Of a stretch of 64,000 bases of DNA, positions 28,801 to 38,020 are shown one piece after another. Position 1 is the stretch's first letter. Every line of letters starts with the position of its first letter. Under the pieces are notes generated by a model. That model was not told the DNA's origin. It searched no databases and was given only the letters and a program-made list of their open reading frames with translations. Source of the DNA: Spirosoma lacussanchae (lineage in GTDB: Bacteria; Bacteroidota; Bacteroidia; Cytophagales; Spirosomataceae). The position numbers and the translations under genes are program-made. The stretch lies in the NCBI RefSeq assembly GCF_005870035.1, contig NZ_SWJG01000001.1, positions 917,639 to 981,638 of the forward strand, written 5' to 3'.

Positions 28801-28857
28801 AGACGGGCTGAGGATCAAGAAGTACCAACCCCAGAGAAAGTGCCCGAGGCTATGTTT

Positions 28858-29331
28858 TTACTTTTCCTCCTCGGTATAGACCCGATTTCGTTTGCTGATC
28901 GACCGGCGTAGCCTGGGCATCCGCCAGACCAGGTCCGCCTGTTGAATCATAGCGTTGACGCCCGCGTAACCAACCGACCGATGAACCAGTTCGCCAGTGG
29001 GGGTCAGGTAGAGGCCGGTCGGGTAACTGCCTACACCGTATTGCCGGGCCACAGCGGGGCCTTCACCAACTTCGGCATTGAGCTGGTAATTGATGAACCG
29101 GCCGTTGAAAGCGTCGCCGATGGCCGGGTTGGGGAACGCTTCGCGGGCCATTCGTCGGCAGGGCGGACACCAGGTGGTGTAGACGTCTACGAACAGCGGT
29201 TTGTGCTGGTTGCGGGCTTCGGCCAGGGCCTGTTGCCAGGAACCGACAAAGAACCGCATGCCCACCGGTTCGTCGGCGCGGACGTTGATCAACAGCAGGC
29301 ACAGTACGCAAACAGAGACAAGTCGCTTCAT
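28858..29331 (-). CDS. Secreted thioredoxin-like protein
   Basis: 157 residues from the ATG at 29331, with a signal peptide MKRLVSVCVLCLLLINVRA (1-19). The thioredoxin fold carries the active site TTWCPPCRRMAREAF (C55 and C58) and the cis-proline motif SYPTG (P105), close to the C-terminal domain of DsbD or thioredoxin_7 proteins. A periplasmic thiol-disulfide reductase is likely. The frame is open further upstream, but a -7 box TACCTTTG (29343-29336) lies only 4 bp before this ATG, which fixes the start and suggests a leaderless mRNA. The C-terminus is a basic tail (RLRRSISKRNR). Confidence 0.85.
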   Translation of the reverse strand: MKRLVSVCVLCLLLINVRADEPVGMRFFVGSWQQALAEARNQHKPLFVDVYTTWCPPCRRMAREAFPNPAIGDAFNGRFINYQLNAEVGEGPAVARQYGVGSYPTGLYLTPTGELVHRSVGYAGVNAMIQQADLVWRMPRLRRSISKRNRVYTEEEK

Positions 29332-29367
29332 GGCGCAAAGGTAACCGATATGGCGAGCCAACGGCGA

Positions 29368-29859
29368 TCAGCTGGCGCTCGTTCTGGGGGTTTTACGCGC
29401 AGTACGGTTGTGTTTTTCTTCGAGTTTCTCAACGTGAATCTCTTCGGCTTCTTCGATTGAGTGCGACTCGGAGAGGCTGTCTTCCTGTTTGGCTTTCTCG
29501 GCGAGTCGACCAAAAAACTGATGCAGCGCAATCAGATCGGCTTCGTTGAGGTCTTCGAGGTTGAGCAGGCGGTTGCTGGCTTTTCGATTGACGGCAATCA
29601 GTTCGTTCAGTTTGATCTGCATAGCCAGTGAGTCTTTGTTCTGTGATTTCTGGATCAGGAACACCATCAGAAACGTGATGATAGTCGTGCCGGTGTTGAT
29701 GACCAGTTGCCAGGTATCAGAGTAGCCAAAAACAGGTCCGGTAATCACCCAGACCAGGATAGTTAGCAGGGCGAGCAGAAAGGCGGTTGAGGAGCCGGTG
29801 GCGCGGGTGGCCCGGGATGCGAAGCGTTCAAAGAAGGCCGTGAATTTGTTCGTGTTCAT
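29368..29859 (-). CDS. Low-affinity iron permease family membrane protein
   Basis: 163 residues. Two hydrophobic helices (about 22-44 and 47-70) follow a short basic N-terminus, FFERFASRATRATGSS, which matches the low-affinity iron permease family (Pfam PF04120). The C-terminal 60 residues are charged, with runs of E. Despite the family name taken from yeast Fet4, transport of iron by the bacterial members is not established. The gene is divergent from the ABC exporter at 29993, and the 133 bp between them hold a near-perfect 37-bp palindrome that may control one or both. Confidence 0.75.
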   Translation of the reverse strand: MNTNKFTAFFERFASRATRATGSSTAFLLALLTILVWVITGPVFGYSDTWQLVINTGTTIITFLMVFLIQKSQNKDSLAMQIKLNELIAVNRKASNRLLNLEDLNEADLIALHQFFGRLAEKAKQEDSLSESHSIEEAEEIHVEKLEEKHNRTARKTPRTSAS

Positions 29860-29905
29860 GCAGTGGGGCGGTTTGGCATCTTTACACGAAATAACGGCTA
29901 TTCTG

Positions 29906-29942
29906 ACCAGACTGGCATAAAATGATTTTACACCAGTCTGGT
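29906..29942. promoter_or_regulatory. 37-bp palindromic operator candidate between divergent genes
   Basis: ACCAGACTGGcataaaat (29906-29923) and attttacaCCAGTCTGGT (29925-29942) are inverted around a single G, with two mismatched positions per arm. Each outer block is itself a small palindrome of the form ACCAG-A/T-CTGG, so two dyads sit 26 bp apart. The AT-rich centre could hold a promoter. The form suits a dimer-of-dimers repressor; the regulator is unknown. Confidence 0.6.
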
Positions 29943-29992
29943 GGGGTGCTTGTCTATGAACTAATCAGATACGGCCCTTGTCTTTTTCGTAT

Positions 29993-31861
29993 ATGGCAAA
30001 GACAACTACACGCCCCGCCGGTTTGCCGAACGGTGCGGTGCCAACGGATCGGAAAGAAGAGCTGAGCTGGCGCGACCGGTTTGCCGCCCTGGGTAACCTG
30101 CCCGCTTTTTTTCGACTGGTCTGGGCGGTGTCGCCGGGGCTTTTTATCGGAAATGCACTCCTGCGACTGGTGCGGGCGGCCATTCCGGCGGCTACGCTCT
30201 ACGTGGGTAAGCTGCTCATCGACGAAGTGGTGCTGCTGGCGGGACAGACAACCGATAAGGATACCGATTACCTGTGGTGGCTGGTGGCGGCCGAATTCTG
30301 CATGGCTATTTTGTCTACCGCTCTGGGCCGGGCGGTGTCGCTCATGGACGGGCTGCTGGGCGATCTGTTCGCCAACCGCACCTCGATCCGGCTCATGGAG
30401 CATGCCGCATCGCTTGATCTGGAACAGTTTGAAGACGCTACGTTTTACGATAAGCTGGAGCGCGCCCGTCGGCAGACTACGGGTCGCACGGTGCTGCTGT
30501 CGGGGGTGTTCGGACAGGTGCAGGAGCTGATTTCGGTCGGTTTTCTGGCTGCTGGTCTGGCCGTGTACAACCCCTGGCTGTTGCTGCTGATTCTGGTAGC
30601 CGTAACGCCCTCGTTTATCGGCGACAACTATTTCAACCAGCGCAGCTACTCGCTGTCGCGTTCCTGGACACCCGAACGGCGCGAACTGGACTACCTCCGC
30701 TACGTAGGGGCCAGCGATGAAACGGCCAAGGAAGTGAAAATTTTTGGTCTGTCTGGTTTCCTGATCGATCGGTTCCGGACCTTATCGAACGAGTTCTTTC
30801 AGAAGAACAAAGCGCTGGCTGTCAGCCGGGCCAGCTGGGGCGTGCTGCTGACGGCATTGGGTACGGCGGGGTACTATGGGGCCTACGTCTGGATTGTGCT
30901 CCGGGCCGTAAACGGACAGATTTCGCTGGGTGACCTGACATTTCTGGCGGGCTCGTTCCGGCAGGTGCGCGCTTCGCTGGAAGGGATTCTGCTGCAGTTC
31001 AGCAGCCTGACTCAGGAGGCCATTTACCTGCAGGACCTGTTCGACTATTTTGCGATCAAACCGCTGATCGACTCGCCCGCAACGACGCGCCCTTTCCCAA
31101 ATCCCATCCGCACCGGGTTCGTGTTCGAGAACGTCGGCTTCAAATACACCAATAGCGAACGCTGGGCCATACGCAACCTGTCGTTCACGCTTCAGGCTGG
31201 TGAAAAACTGGCGCTGGTTGGCGAAAACGGCGCCGGTAAGACCACGCTCGTCAAACTGCTGGCCCGGCTTTACGACCCCTCCGAAGGCCGTATCCTGCTC
31301 GATGGCTATGACCTGCGCGAGTACGACCTGCTCGAACTCCGACGAAACATCGGCGTTATTTTTCAGGATTATACACGCTTCAAAATGTCGGCGGGGGTCA
31401 ACATCGCCGTGGGCGACATCGACGAACGAACCAACCAGCCGCGCATCGAGACATCAGCTGAGCGGAGTCTGGCCGATACCGTGATCGCCAAACTGGCCGG
31501 CGGCTACGATCAGCAACTGGGCCGTTCGTTCAACAAAGGCGTTGAACTCTCGGGGGGCGAGTGGCAGAAGGTAGCGCTGGGCCGGGCTTACATGCGCGAT
31601 GCGCAGCTGATCATTCTGGACGAGCCCACGGCTGCCCTCGATGCCCGCGCCGAATATGAGGTGTTTCAGCGGTTTATCAAACTGACCGAAGGCCGCTCGT
31701 CTGTTATCATTTCCCACCGGTTCAGTACGGTTCGGATGGCCGACCGGATTCTGGTGCTGGAGAACGGGACTCTGCTCGAAATAGGCAGTCACTATGAACT
31801 ACTCGAAAAAGACGGTCGCTATGCCGAATTGTTCGGTTTACAGGCTCGTGGTTATCAGTAG
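29993..31861 (+). CDS. ABC transporter, fused membrane and ATPase domains
   Basis: 622 residues from the ATG at 29993; the frame is open to a TTG at 29978. The N-terminal 330 residues are a six-helix type IV exporter membrane domain. The C-terminal ATPase has Walker A GENGAGKTT (about 409-417), signature LSGGEWQ (about 519-525), Walker B LIILDEPTAALD (about 539-550) and the switch histidine in ISHRFS. Half-transporters of this kind work as homodimers in the inner membrane and export lipids, peptides or drugs; the substrate is not evident. The palindrome at 29906-29942 lies just upstream and may repress it. Confidence 0.88.
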   Translation: MAKTTTRPAGLPNGAVPTDRKEELSWRDRFAALGNLPAFFRLVWAVSPGLFIGNALLRLVRAAIPAATLYVGKLLIDEVVLLAGQTTDKDTDYLWWLVAAEFCMAILSTALGRAVSLMDGLLGDLFANRTSIRLMEHAASLDLEQFEDATFYDKLERARRQTTGRTVLLSGVFGQVQELISVGFLAAGLAVYNPWLLLLILVAVTPSFIGDNYFNQRSYSLSRSWTPERRELDYLRYVGASDETAKEVKIFGLSGFLIDRFRTLSNEFFQKNKALAVSRASWGVLLTALGTAGYYGAYVWIVLRAVNGQISLGDLTFLAGSFRQVRASLEGILLQFSSLTQEAIYLQDLFDYFAIKPLIDSPATTRPFPNPIRTGFVFENVGFKYTNSERWAIRNLSFTLQAGEKLALVGENGAGKTTLVKLLARLYDPSEGRILLDGYDLREYDLLELRRNIGVIFQDYTRFKMSAGVNIAVGDIDERTNQPRIETSAERSLADTVIAKLAGGYDQQLGRSFNKGVELSGGEWQKVALGRAYMRDAQLIILDEPTAALDARAEYEVFQRFIKLTEGRSSVIISHRFSTVRMADRILVLENGTLLEIGSHYELLEKDGRYAELFGLQARGYQ

Positions 31862-31889
31862 ATTGCGCGCTTACTAAATCAGACTGGGT

Positions 31890-31897
31890 TAGTTTTG
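31890..31897 (+). promoter_or_regulatory. -7 promoter box TAGTTTTG
   Basis: Matches the Bacteroidota -7 consensus TAnnTTTG. It lies 52 bp before the ATG at 31949 and supports that start. No clear -33 box at normal spacing was seen. Confidence 0.45.
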
Positions 31898-31948
31898 GAT
31901 GCGGGGGCGCAATTCGGCATTTTTGCCGGGTACGTTTCTCCTCTCTGT

Positions 31949-34018
31949 ATGCCCCACTTCTTCTTTTCTCTCGTACTGTGTCTGCTGTCTGCCCATGCGT
32001 TTGCCCAGCGCCTAACGGCCTATCAGCTCAGTAACTATGCCGGCACGAACGGCGCGTATCTGAATCCGTCTTCAATGGCTGACTCGCGGCTGGGTGCCCA
32101 TATCAATCTGGCTACCGTGTCGTTTCAGGCCGCGGCTCAACCCCGCCTGCCGCTGGCTACGGTTCCTTTTGCCAGTGCCAGCCTGAAACTGCGCGGGCAG
32201 GACCTGGCCGTAAAAGAGGCAGACCTGCGCGGGCCGGGCCTGATGGTACAGCTGCGCGACAGTAAGGCGTTTGCGATCACAACCCGCTACCGGTCCGACA
32301 TCAACCTGACGGGGGGCTATGATCTGATAGACTGGTTCGAAGGAAGTAAAGCACCACTCCCTGCCGGTAACCGCTCCGTGGCGCTCAGCTCCGATGCGTT
32401 CGGTGAGGTGGCTTTTTCCTATGCCATGCCCGTATTCGACTGGCAGCAGCATTTCGTGAAAGCGGGCCTTACCTACAAGTACATTCGGGGGCTTCAGTCG
32501 TCCAGCCTGCAGGCCAATGGCGATTTCAGCGCCCCGTCTACCCAGGTCAGCTATTCGCTGAACAGCCTGCAGACAACCTACTCAGACCTGGCCACGCTGA
32601 GCAAGCTGAACGTGGCCGATGTGTTGCTGGGTAGCGTTCCGGGAAGCGGGAGCGGCTTCGATATTGGCGTTACCTATGAGTTCAGGCCCCGGGCCGAGTC
32701 GTTCCGGTATCAGATGGATGGCAAGCCGATGTCCGATGTGACGCAGACCAAATACCAGTTCCGGCTGGGACTGGCCCTGCTCGACATCGGCTCGATCCGG
32801 TATAAAAATGCCAGCTCATGGACCGTTCAGCCCCGAACCGGTATGCTGCAGCAAGCGGCCGTTCAACCCCCAAAAACACCCACCGAGGTACGCAATGCCG
32901 TAGCGCAGTCGCTGGGCGTACTGCCCGAAGGAAGCATCGGGGATCTGACCCATAAACTCCCGCAGACTTTCTCGGTTCAGGCCGATGCGCAGCTGGGGAA
33001 GGGGTGGTTCTTCGGCGCGGCCTGGTGGAAACCGACCACCGCCGATGCTGCTGCCCAGCACCGGGCCGAACTGATTACCTTCGGGCCGCGCTACGAGTCG
33101 GCGGGCAGCGAGTTCTCGGTGACGGGCAACTACTGGCAACCACTCGGAAAGCTCTCGGTCGGCACCCACGTTCGGGTGGGGTTGTTTACGGTCGGTACCG
33201 ATAACCTGCTTGGTTTCTTCAGCGATAACGGCCTGTCGGCCCACGTTTTTGCGGGTGTAGCCCTGCCCATAGGTGCCCGGCGACCGCCCGACCGCGACGG
33301 CGATTATGTGTCGAACCGCCGGGACCGCTGCCCCGATCTGGCCGGTATCTGGACGTTTCAGGGATGCCCCGATACCGACCGCGATGGCATTCAGGATAAA
33401 GACGATGCCTGCCCGCAGGATGCCGGACCCGCCGAAACAAAAGGATGTCCCGACGCCGATAAAGACGGTATATTCGATAAGAATGATGCCTGCCCCAACG
33501 AAGCCGGCCCGGCCCGGTTTAACGGATGCCCCGATACGGACAACGACGGAATCGCCAATAACGACGATGAATGCCCAACGGTGGCGGGTGTGCCGGCGCT
33601 GGGCGGCTGTCCTGATCGGGACCAGGATGGCCTGCGCGATAGTCAGGACGCCTGCCCCACCGAAGCAGGCCTGAAAGAGCTGGATGGCTGCGCCCTGAAA
33701 GCACTGGAGCCCCTTCCTGTTGCGGGCTTGTCGGCCGCCGAAAGCGCTCTGCTCCATCAACTGAACCGGCGCTGGCTGCTTGGGCCCAAACAGGATGATG
33801 ATGCGATTGGGAACCTCAAAACGTACCTGTCGGCTAATCCGAAGCGGGTCGTTACGCTGGAGTTTTCGGGGGGCGATCAGGAGCCGCTGGTTCGGGTGGC
33901 AAATCTGTTCAAAGAAGAACTGGGCACGGCTTTCGGCGATACGAAACGGTTTCGTTTTTCGGTAGCCATCCGGCCGGGCACTGCAGCCGGTTTGCGGGTT
34001 TCGTTCAAAGATGAATAA
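31949..34018 (+). CDS. DUF5723 family outer-membrane protein with thrombospondin type 3 repeats
   Basis: 689 residues from the ATG at 31949; the signal peptide MPHFFFSLVLCLLSAHAFAQ is consistent with this start. Residues about 20-440 form a barrel of the DUF5723 type (QLSNYAGTNGAYLNPSSMADSRLG at the mature N-terminus). Five calcium-binding thrombospondin type 3 repeats (DTDRDGIQDKDDACP and relatives) occupy about 450-580. The last 100 residues resemble a worn OmpA-like domain without the usual NR..R end. The OmpA gene 41 bp downstream on the same strand probably provides peptidoglycan anchoring for a shared complex. Function unknown. Confidence 0.75.
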   Translation: MPHFFFSLVLCLLSAHAFAQRLTAYQLSNYAGTNGAYLNPSSMADSRLGAHINLATVSFQAAAQPRLPLATVPFASASLKLRGQDLAVKEADLRGPGLMVQLRDSKAFAITTRYRSDINLTGGYDLIDWFEGSKAPLPAGNRSVALSSDAFGEVAFSYAMPVFDWQQHFVKAGLTYKYIRGLQSSSLQANGDFSAPSTQVSYSLNSLQTTYSDLATLSKLNVADVLLGSVPGSGSGFDIGVTYEFRPRAESFRYQMDGKPMSDVTQTKYQFRLGLALLDIGSIRYKNASSWTVQPRTGMLQQAAVQPPKTPTEVRNAVAQSLGVLPEGSIGDLTHKLPQTFSVQADAQLGKGWFFGAAWWKPTTADAAAQHRAELITFGPRYESAGSEFSVTGNYWQPLGKLSVGTHVRVGLFTVGTDNLLGFFSDNGLSAHVFAGVALPIGARRPPDRDGDYVSNRRDRCPDLAGIWTFQGCPDTDRDGIQDKDDACPQDAGPAETKGCPDADKDGIFDKNDACPNEAGPARFNGCPDTDNDGIANNDDECPTVAGVPALGGCPDRDQDGLRDSQDACPTEAGLKELDGCALKALEPLPVAGLSAAESALLHQLNRRWLLGPKQDDDAIGNLKTYLSANPKRVVTLEFSGGDQEPLVRVANLFKEELGTAFGDTKRFRFSVAIRPGTAAGLRVSFKDE

Positions 34019-34059
34019 AAAGGAGTCGAGCATCGCGTCGATAGCTGAAAACAACCTGC

Positions 34060-36546
34060 ATGATGATCACTATTGGCTTCCGGCAATGCCTGAGTCGACC
34101 GGTTTTTAGGTATTTGGCCAGGGCCCTACTGACTGGGCTGCTGACTGTGCCCGGTGCCGATGCACTGGCGCAGGGGAAAAAGCGAATGCCGGAGCCGCTG
34201 AACTTACGTGACCATATCGAATATGCCCCATCGGTGAGTGCCGACGGGCAAACGCTCGTTTTTCAGTCGGATCGCTACGGGTTGTTTGTCAATGCGTATC
34301 GGAAAGTGCCGCGTATCAACGCCGAGGGGGATCAGCAGGCCGTCGACGATAAACTCAGTGCCCAGTTTTTCGGGGTTTATGAAGCGCATCTGCACCCGAG
34401 CGGGCAGTGGACCCGGCCCGAACCGATCCAGTCGATCAACCGATACGATAGCGATGGAATGACGCCCCTGATTGGCGGGCCCAGCATCAGTTACGACGGG
34501 AATTACCTGTTCTTCTTCGCCAACTTCCCAACTAAACCCGGTTTTGGCCGTGAGGATATTTATTACTGCGTTCGGCAGCGCGATGGCTGGGGGCCACCCA
34601 TCAACGCCGGGCCAGCCATTAACACCAGCGGCTACGAAGGGTTTCCCAGTATTTCGGCCGATGGGCGCCGGCTGTATTTTGTCCGCGAAAACCTGACCAG
34701 CCGCTCCCGCGAGGGGCATACCTGCTACAGCATTCTGGTCTCCGAAAAAGGACGCGACGGCCAGTGGAAACGCCCGATCGAACTGCCCCCGCCGGTTAAC
34801 CTCGACTGTGAGAAAGCGCCACGGATCATGGCTGACAGCCGCACCCTGGTGTATTCATCGATTAAAACCAAAGGCATGGGCGATTTCGATCTGTACATGA
34901 GTACCATGCAGGCCGACGGGCGCTGGTCAGAGCCGAAGAACTTACAGTACATCAACACGAAACGATCCGATCAGTCGGTAGCCATCAGTGCCTGCGGGGA
35001 TCTGCTCTACTACGTCAGCGACGGCGACCTGTACACAACGGCCATTCCCGAAGAACTCCGTCCGTTTAAACTAGCTACCGTGCAGGGGTTCGTGACCGAT
35101 TCGCTGACGGGCGCGCCCCTGCCGGCCCGGGTGGTAGTGACCGACGTGGCTTCCGGAAGCGTAATCACTACAGTCGAAACCAACCCGGCCGATGGGCGCT
35201 ATACGGTGCTGCTGCCCATAACGAACGGATACCGGCTGTCGGTCAATGAGAAAGAATACCGGCTCATGAGCCGGGCTGTCGATCGGGCAGCTTACCTGAC
35301 CTGCGCCGTAATTCCTGTTCATTTCCGGTTGAGATCTATTCGTACCGAAACCAGCACCCTGCCCGCAGCCGGCCGTCAGGCCGACGATATTGTGATTGTA
35401 AGCGAACCACCGCGGCCGGCGGCTACTGCTGTGGAATCTGTACCCCCGCCCGTAGCGGCTCAGAAACCGGCAGAGCCTGCTGTTGAGCGGATACGGGCGT
35501 CACAACCGGCGTTGGCCGATACCGCTCGTCTGGTGCTGGCCGATACCGTGCGCCGACAGCCCAGCATACTAACCATTAAAGTGTTCGCCATGCACATCGG
35601 GCAGCCGCTGCGTTCGGCCATCGTTGACATTACGTCGACAGCCAGCGGGAAAACGGAACAGTTTACCCTACCCGACGGGCGACTTGAGCAACAGTACACA
35701 ACCGACGATGACCTGACGATCGAGGTGAGCGCACCGGGCTATACGTCGATTCGCCGAACGCTCCGCATCGACGTACCGGCGGGCGGGAAACGGTACGAGT
35801 TCGACGCGGAACTGGATGCTATTCGTTTTTTCCTGACGGTGCGGGCCGTCGACAGCCAGACCGGCCAGTCCGTTCCGAATGCACAGTTCCGGCTGGCTGG
35901 GCCTGGCCAGCCAGAGGCCCAGCCGTTGAAAACCGATGCGCGTACGCAGCAGGCCAGCGTTGAGGTATTTACCAAAGGAACCTACCAGCTTAGCGTCCTG
36001 GCCGAAGGGTACGAAGACCTGAGCCGGTCCGTTACCATCGATAAAGCGCAGAACGAGGTGGTGGTCAGGCTGGTGGCGAAACCCGTTGCGGTAGTCGTTC
36101 AGAAGGCAGACTCCAGCAGAATTAGGCCAGCACCAGCTCCGAGTCCCGAAACCGCAGCAACCTCGGTATCGGCGGTAGCTACCAAAGCGTTCGGTGTGGT
36201 TGAAAAAGGGAAACGCATCCGGCTCAACAAGCTGTATTTTGATCAGAGCAGCCCGGTGCTGCGTCCCGAATCGTATGCCGAACTTGATCAGCTGTATGAG
36301 GTACTGAATCAGTATCCGTCGATGCGTATCGAAATTCAGGGCCATACCGACAACCAGGGCGACTTCGATGCCAACGTTCAGCTCTCCCGCGACCGTTGCC
36401 AGTCGGTGGTTGATTACCTGGTTGGCAAAGGCATTCGCAAACAGCGGCTCCGGGCCGTAGGGCGTGGCCCTACTGAACCCGTAGCGCCGAACAATAACGA
36501 AGAAAACCGAAAGAAGAACCGCCGGGTCGAGTTTGTGCTGCTCTAG
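34060..36546 (+). CDS. OmpA family protein with PD40 propeller and regulatory-like beta domains
   Basis: 828 residues. A signal region (about 1-38, ending ADALAQ) precedes PD40-type strands (about 50-330; SVSADGQTLVFQSDRYG, GPSISYDGNYLFFFANF). A carboxypeptidase-regulatory-like domain (about 340-420), a Pro/Ala-rich linker (about 430-500) and two more beta domains (500-680) follow. The OmpA_C domain (about 710-828) contains LNKLYFDQSSPVLRPES, GHTDNQGD and NRRVEFVLL. It resembles the PorE-like gene at 20633 but lacks the TPR part. The outer-membrane or periplasmic location and peptidoglycan binding are family knowledge. It forms an operon with the DUF5723 gene. Confidence 0.85.
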   Translation: MMITIGFRQCLSRPVFRYLARALLTGLLTVPGADALAQGKKRMPEPLNLRDHIEYAPSVSADGQTLVFQSDRYGLFVNAYRKVPRINAEGDQQAVDDKLSAQFFGVYEAHLHPSGQWTRPEPIQSINRYDSDGMTPLIGGPSISYDGNYLFFFANFPTKPGFGREDIYYCVRQRDGWGPPINAGPAINTSGYEGFPSISADGRRLYFVRENLTSRSREGHTCYSILVSEKGRDGQWKRPIELPPPVNLDCEKAPRIMADSRTLVYSSIKTKGMGDFDLYMSTMQADGRWSEPKNLQYINTKRSDQSVAISACGDLLYYVSDGDLYTTAIPEELRPFKLATVQGFVTDSLTGAPLPARVVVTDVASGSVITTVETNPADGRYTVLLPITNGYRLSVNEKEYRLMSRAVDRAAYLTCAVIPVHFRLRSIRTETSTLPAAGRQADDIVIVSEPPRPAATAVESVPPPVAAQKPAEPAVERIRASQPALADTARLVLADTVRRQPSILTIKVFAMHIGQPLRSAIVDITSTASGKTEQFTLPDGRLEQQYTTDDDLTIEVSAPGYTSIRRTLRIDVPAGGKRYEFDAELDAIRFFLTVRAVDSQTGQSVPNAQFRLAGPGQPEAQPLKTDARTQQASVEVFTKGTYQLSVLAEGYEDLSRSVTIDKAQNEVVVRLVAKPVAVVVQKADSSRIRPAPAPSPETAATSVSAVATKAFGVVEKGKRIRLNKLYFDQSSPVLRPESYAELDQLYEVLNQYPSMRIEIQGHTDNQGDFDANVQLSRDRCQSVVDYLVGKGIRKQRLRAVGRGPTEPVAPNNNEENRKKNRRVEFVLL

Positions 36547-36557
36547 CCCCGAGCTGG

Positions 36558-37952
36558 TCACTGCATCTCCGGCAGCGGTCCGCGAAACGCGTCTTTCTTG
36601 GTCACGGCTGTTAATTTCACGGGCCGACCGTCGCGGGCCGACTGGTAGATAGCGGCCATGATTTTATGATCCTGTAGCCCTTCTTCGCCGGGAGTAAACG
36701 GTTGCTTATCGTTCAGGATGCAGTCCGAGAAGTGATCCATCTCGGCCGCAAACTGGTTTTTCTCGGCTTGTTTCGGTTGCTCTTTATGCTCGATTTTTCC
36801 GTCTGCATAAGACACCTCTGGCTGGAGGCCGTTATAGGCAAAAGCCGGATCGAGTCCCATCCAGCCGCGTTCGGCCATGACCCGGTAGCGACGGGTTTCG
36901 TGAACACCGTAGTGGGTGCCGCAGTTGGCGACGATACCACTCGGAAACCGCATCTGCCAGCTGACCATCTCTTCTACCTCCCGGAAACGGGCGTCGCCGG
37001 GTGTGCTGTGCTGATACGCGAACACTTCGGTGGGTTCTTCGCCCAGCAGGTAGCGGACCGTATTGAGACAGTACAAGCCGATGTCGGGCAGGGCCCCGCC
37101 ACCCGCCAGGGCTTTCTTATGGCGCCAGTGATCCGGATTGGCTGAGTTCTGCACATTGAACGCTTCAACGAACTTGGTCTGACCAAATCGCTTCGACTGT
37201 ATCATCTCCCGAATCATGCGGTTGTTGGGCTCATACTGAATCCGGTAAGCTACCATCAACTTTCGGTTGGCCTTCTGGCAGGCGTCGATCATGGCCTGGC
37301 ATTCCTGGGGGGTGTTGGCCATGGGCTTTTCGCAGAGGATATGTTTCCCGGCCTGCGCACCCCGGATGGTGTATTCAGCGTGCATGCCGTTGGGCAGCAC
37401 AATATAAATGACCTGAACTTCCGGGTTGTTTTTTAGCTGGTCGTAGGTTTCGTAGCTGTAGAGGCTGGTTTCTTTGATGCCATACTGCCGGGCTACTTTG
37501 CGCATTTTGTCCGGATTGCCGCTCACCAGCGCTACTACCCTCGACTTTTTACATTCGCCAAAAGCGGGTAGCAACTCTTCCAGGGTAAGATGGCCGAGAC
37601 CCACCAGCGCATAGCCAACGCGCTGACCCGGGGCCATGGGGGTCGGCGTAGGGCCCGACTCCCGTTCGGTCTTTGCCTTCCAGGCTTCCAGCTTAACGGG
37701 ATCTTCGGGTTTGTCGGGTACGTTGGCGGGGGGCGACGTGGCCGGGAGCTTTGGCACCGACGCTCCTCCTGCTGTACTGTATATGCCCGAGGCCGTAGTT
37801 GGGTTCCGGCTCGTCTGGCACGATGCGGCCAGGCTTCCGGCGAAGCCTACGGCTACGCTGCGCCCCGCCAGCCGCAGAAAATGCTGGCGTGACAAAGCGG
37901 TATCTGTGGTGTCGGCAGCCGACCCATTGGCGAGGTGTTCGAGTAATTTCAT
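36558..37952 (-). CDS. Gfo/Idh/MocA family oxidoreductase
   Basis: 464 residues from the ATG at 37952. A longer frame to 38018 would overlap the promoter of the divergent gene. The N-terminus SRQHFLRLAGRSVAVGFAGSLAASC looks like a worn Tat or lipoprotein signal, with one arginine of the pair replaced. After a Pro-rich linker, VGYALVGLGHLTLEELLPAF gives the NAD(P)-binding fold, GKHILCEKPMAN carries the family EKP motif, and the C-terminal half is the alpha/beta substrate domain with GGGALPDIGLYCLN. Such enzymes oxidise or reduce sugars and inositols; the substrate is unknown. The C-terminus overlaps nothing, with an 11-bp gap to the convergent OmpA stop. Confidence 0.85.
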   Translation of the reverse strand: MKLLEHLANGSAADTTDTALSRQHFLRLAGRSVAVGFAGSLAASCQTSRNPTTASGIYSTAGGASVPKLPATSPPANVPDKPEDPVKLEAWKAKTERESGPTPTPMAPGQRVGYALVGLGHLTLEELLPAFGECKKSRVVALVSGNPDKMRKVARQYGIKETSLYSYETYDQLKNNPEVQVIYIVLPNGMHAEYTIRGAQAGKHILCEKPMANTPQECQAMIDACQKANRKLMVAYRIQYEPNNRMIREMIQSKRFGQTKFVEAFNVQNSANPDHWRHKKALAGGGALPDIGLYCLNTVRYLLGEEPTEVFAYQHSTPGDARFREVEEMVSWQMRFPSGIVANCGTHYGVHETRRYRVMAERGWMGLDPAFAYNGLQPEVSYADGKIEHKEQPKQAEKNQFAAEMDHFSDCILNDKQPFTPGEEGLQDHKIMAAIYQSARDGRPVKLTAVTKKDAFRGPLPEMQ

Positions 37953-37959
37953 AACGTTG

Positions 37960-37967
37960 TAGCTTTG
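37960..37967 (+). promoter_or_regulatory. -7 promoter box TAGCTTTG
   Basis: Exact TAnnTTTG match on the plus strand, 53 bp before the ATG of the DUF3267 gene, with no clear -33 element. Confidence 0.4.
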
Positions 37968-38020
37968 GTGACTGAACCTGCCGTTCGGGTCTTTGTTACG
38001 AAAACTAATCGACTGCATCC

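Noticed and set aside
32816-34054. Long minus-strand frame (412 residues) opposite the DUF5723 gene
   Set aside because: It is antisense to a gene with a signal peptide and clear calcium-binding repeats. Its own translation has no recognisable domain and reads like a shadow frame.
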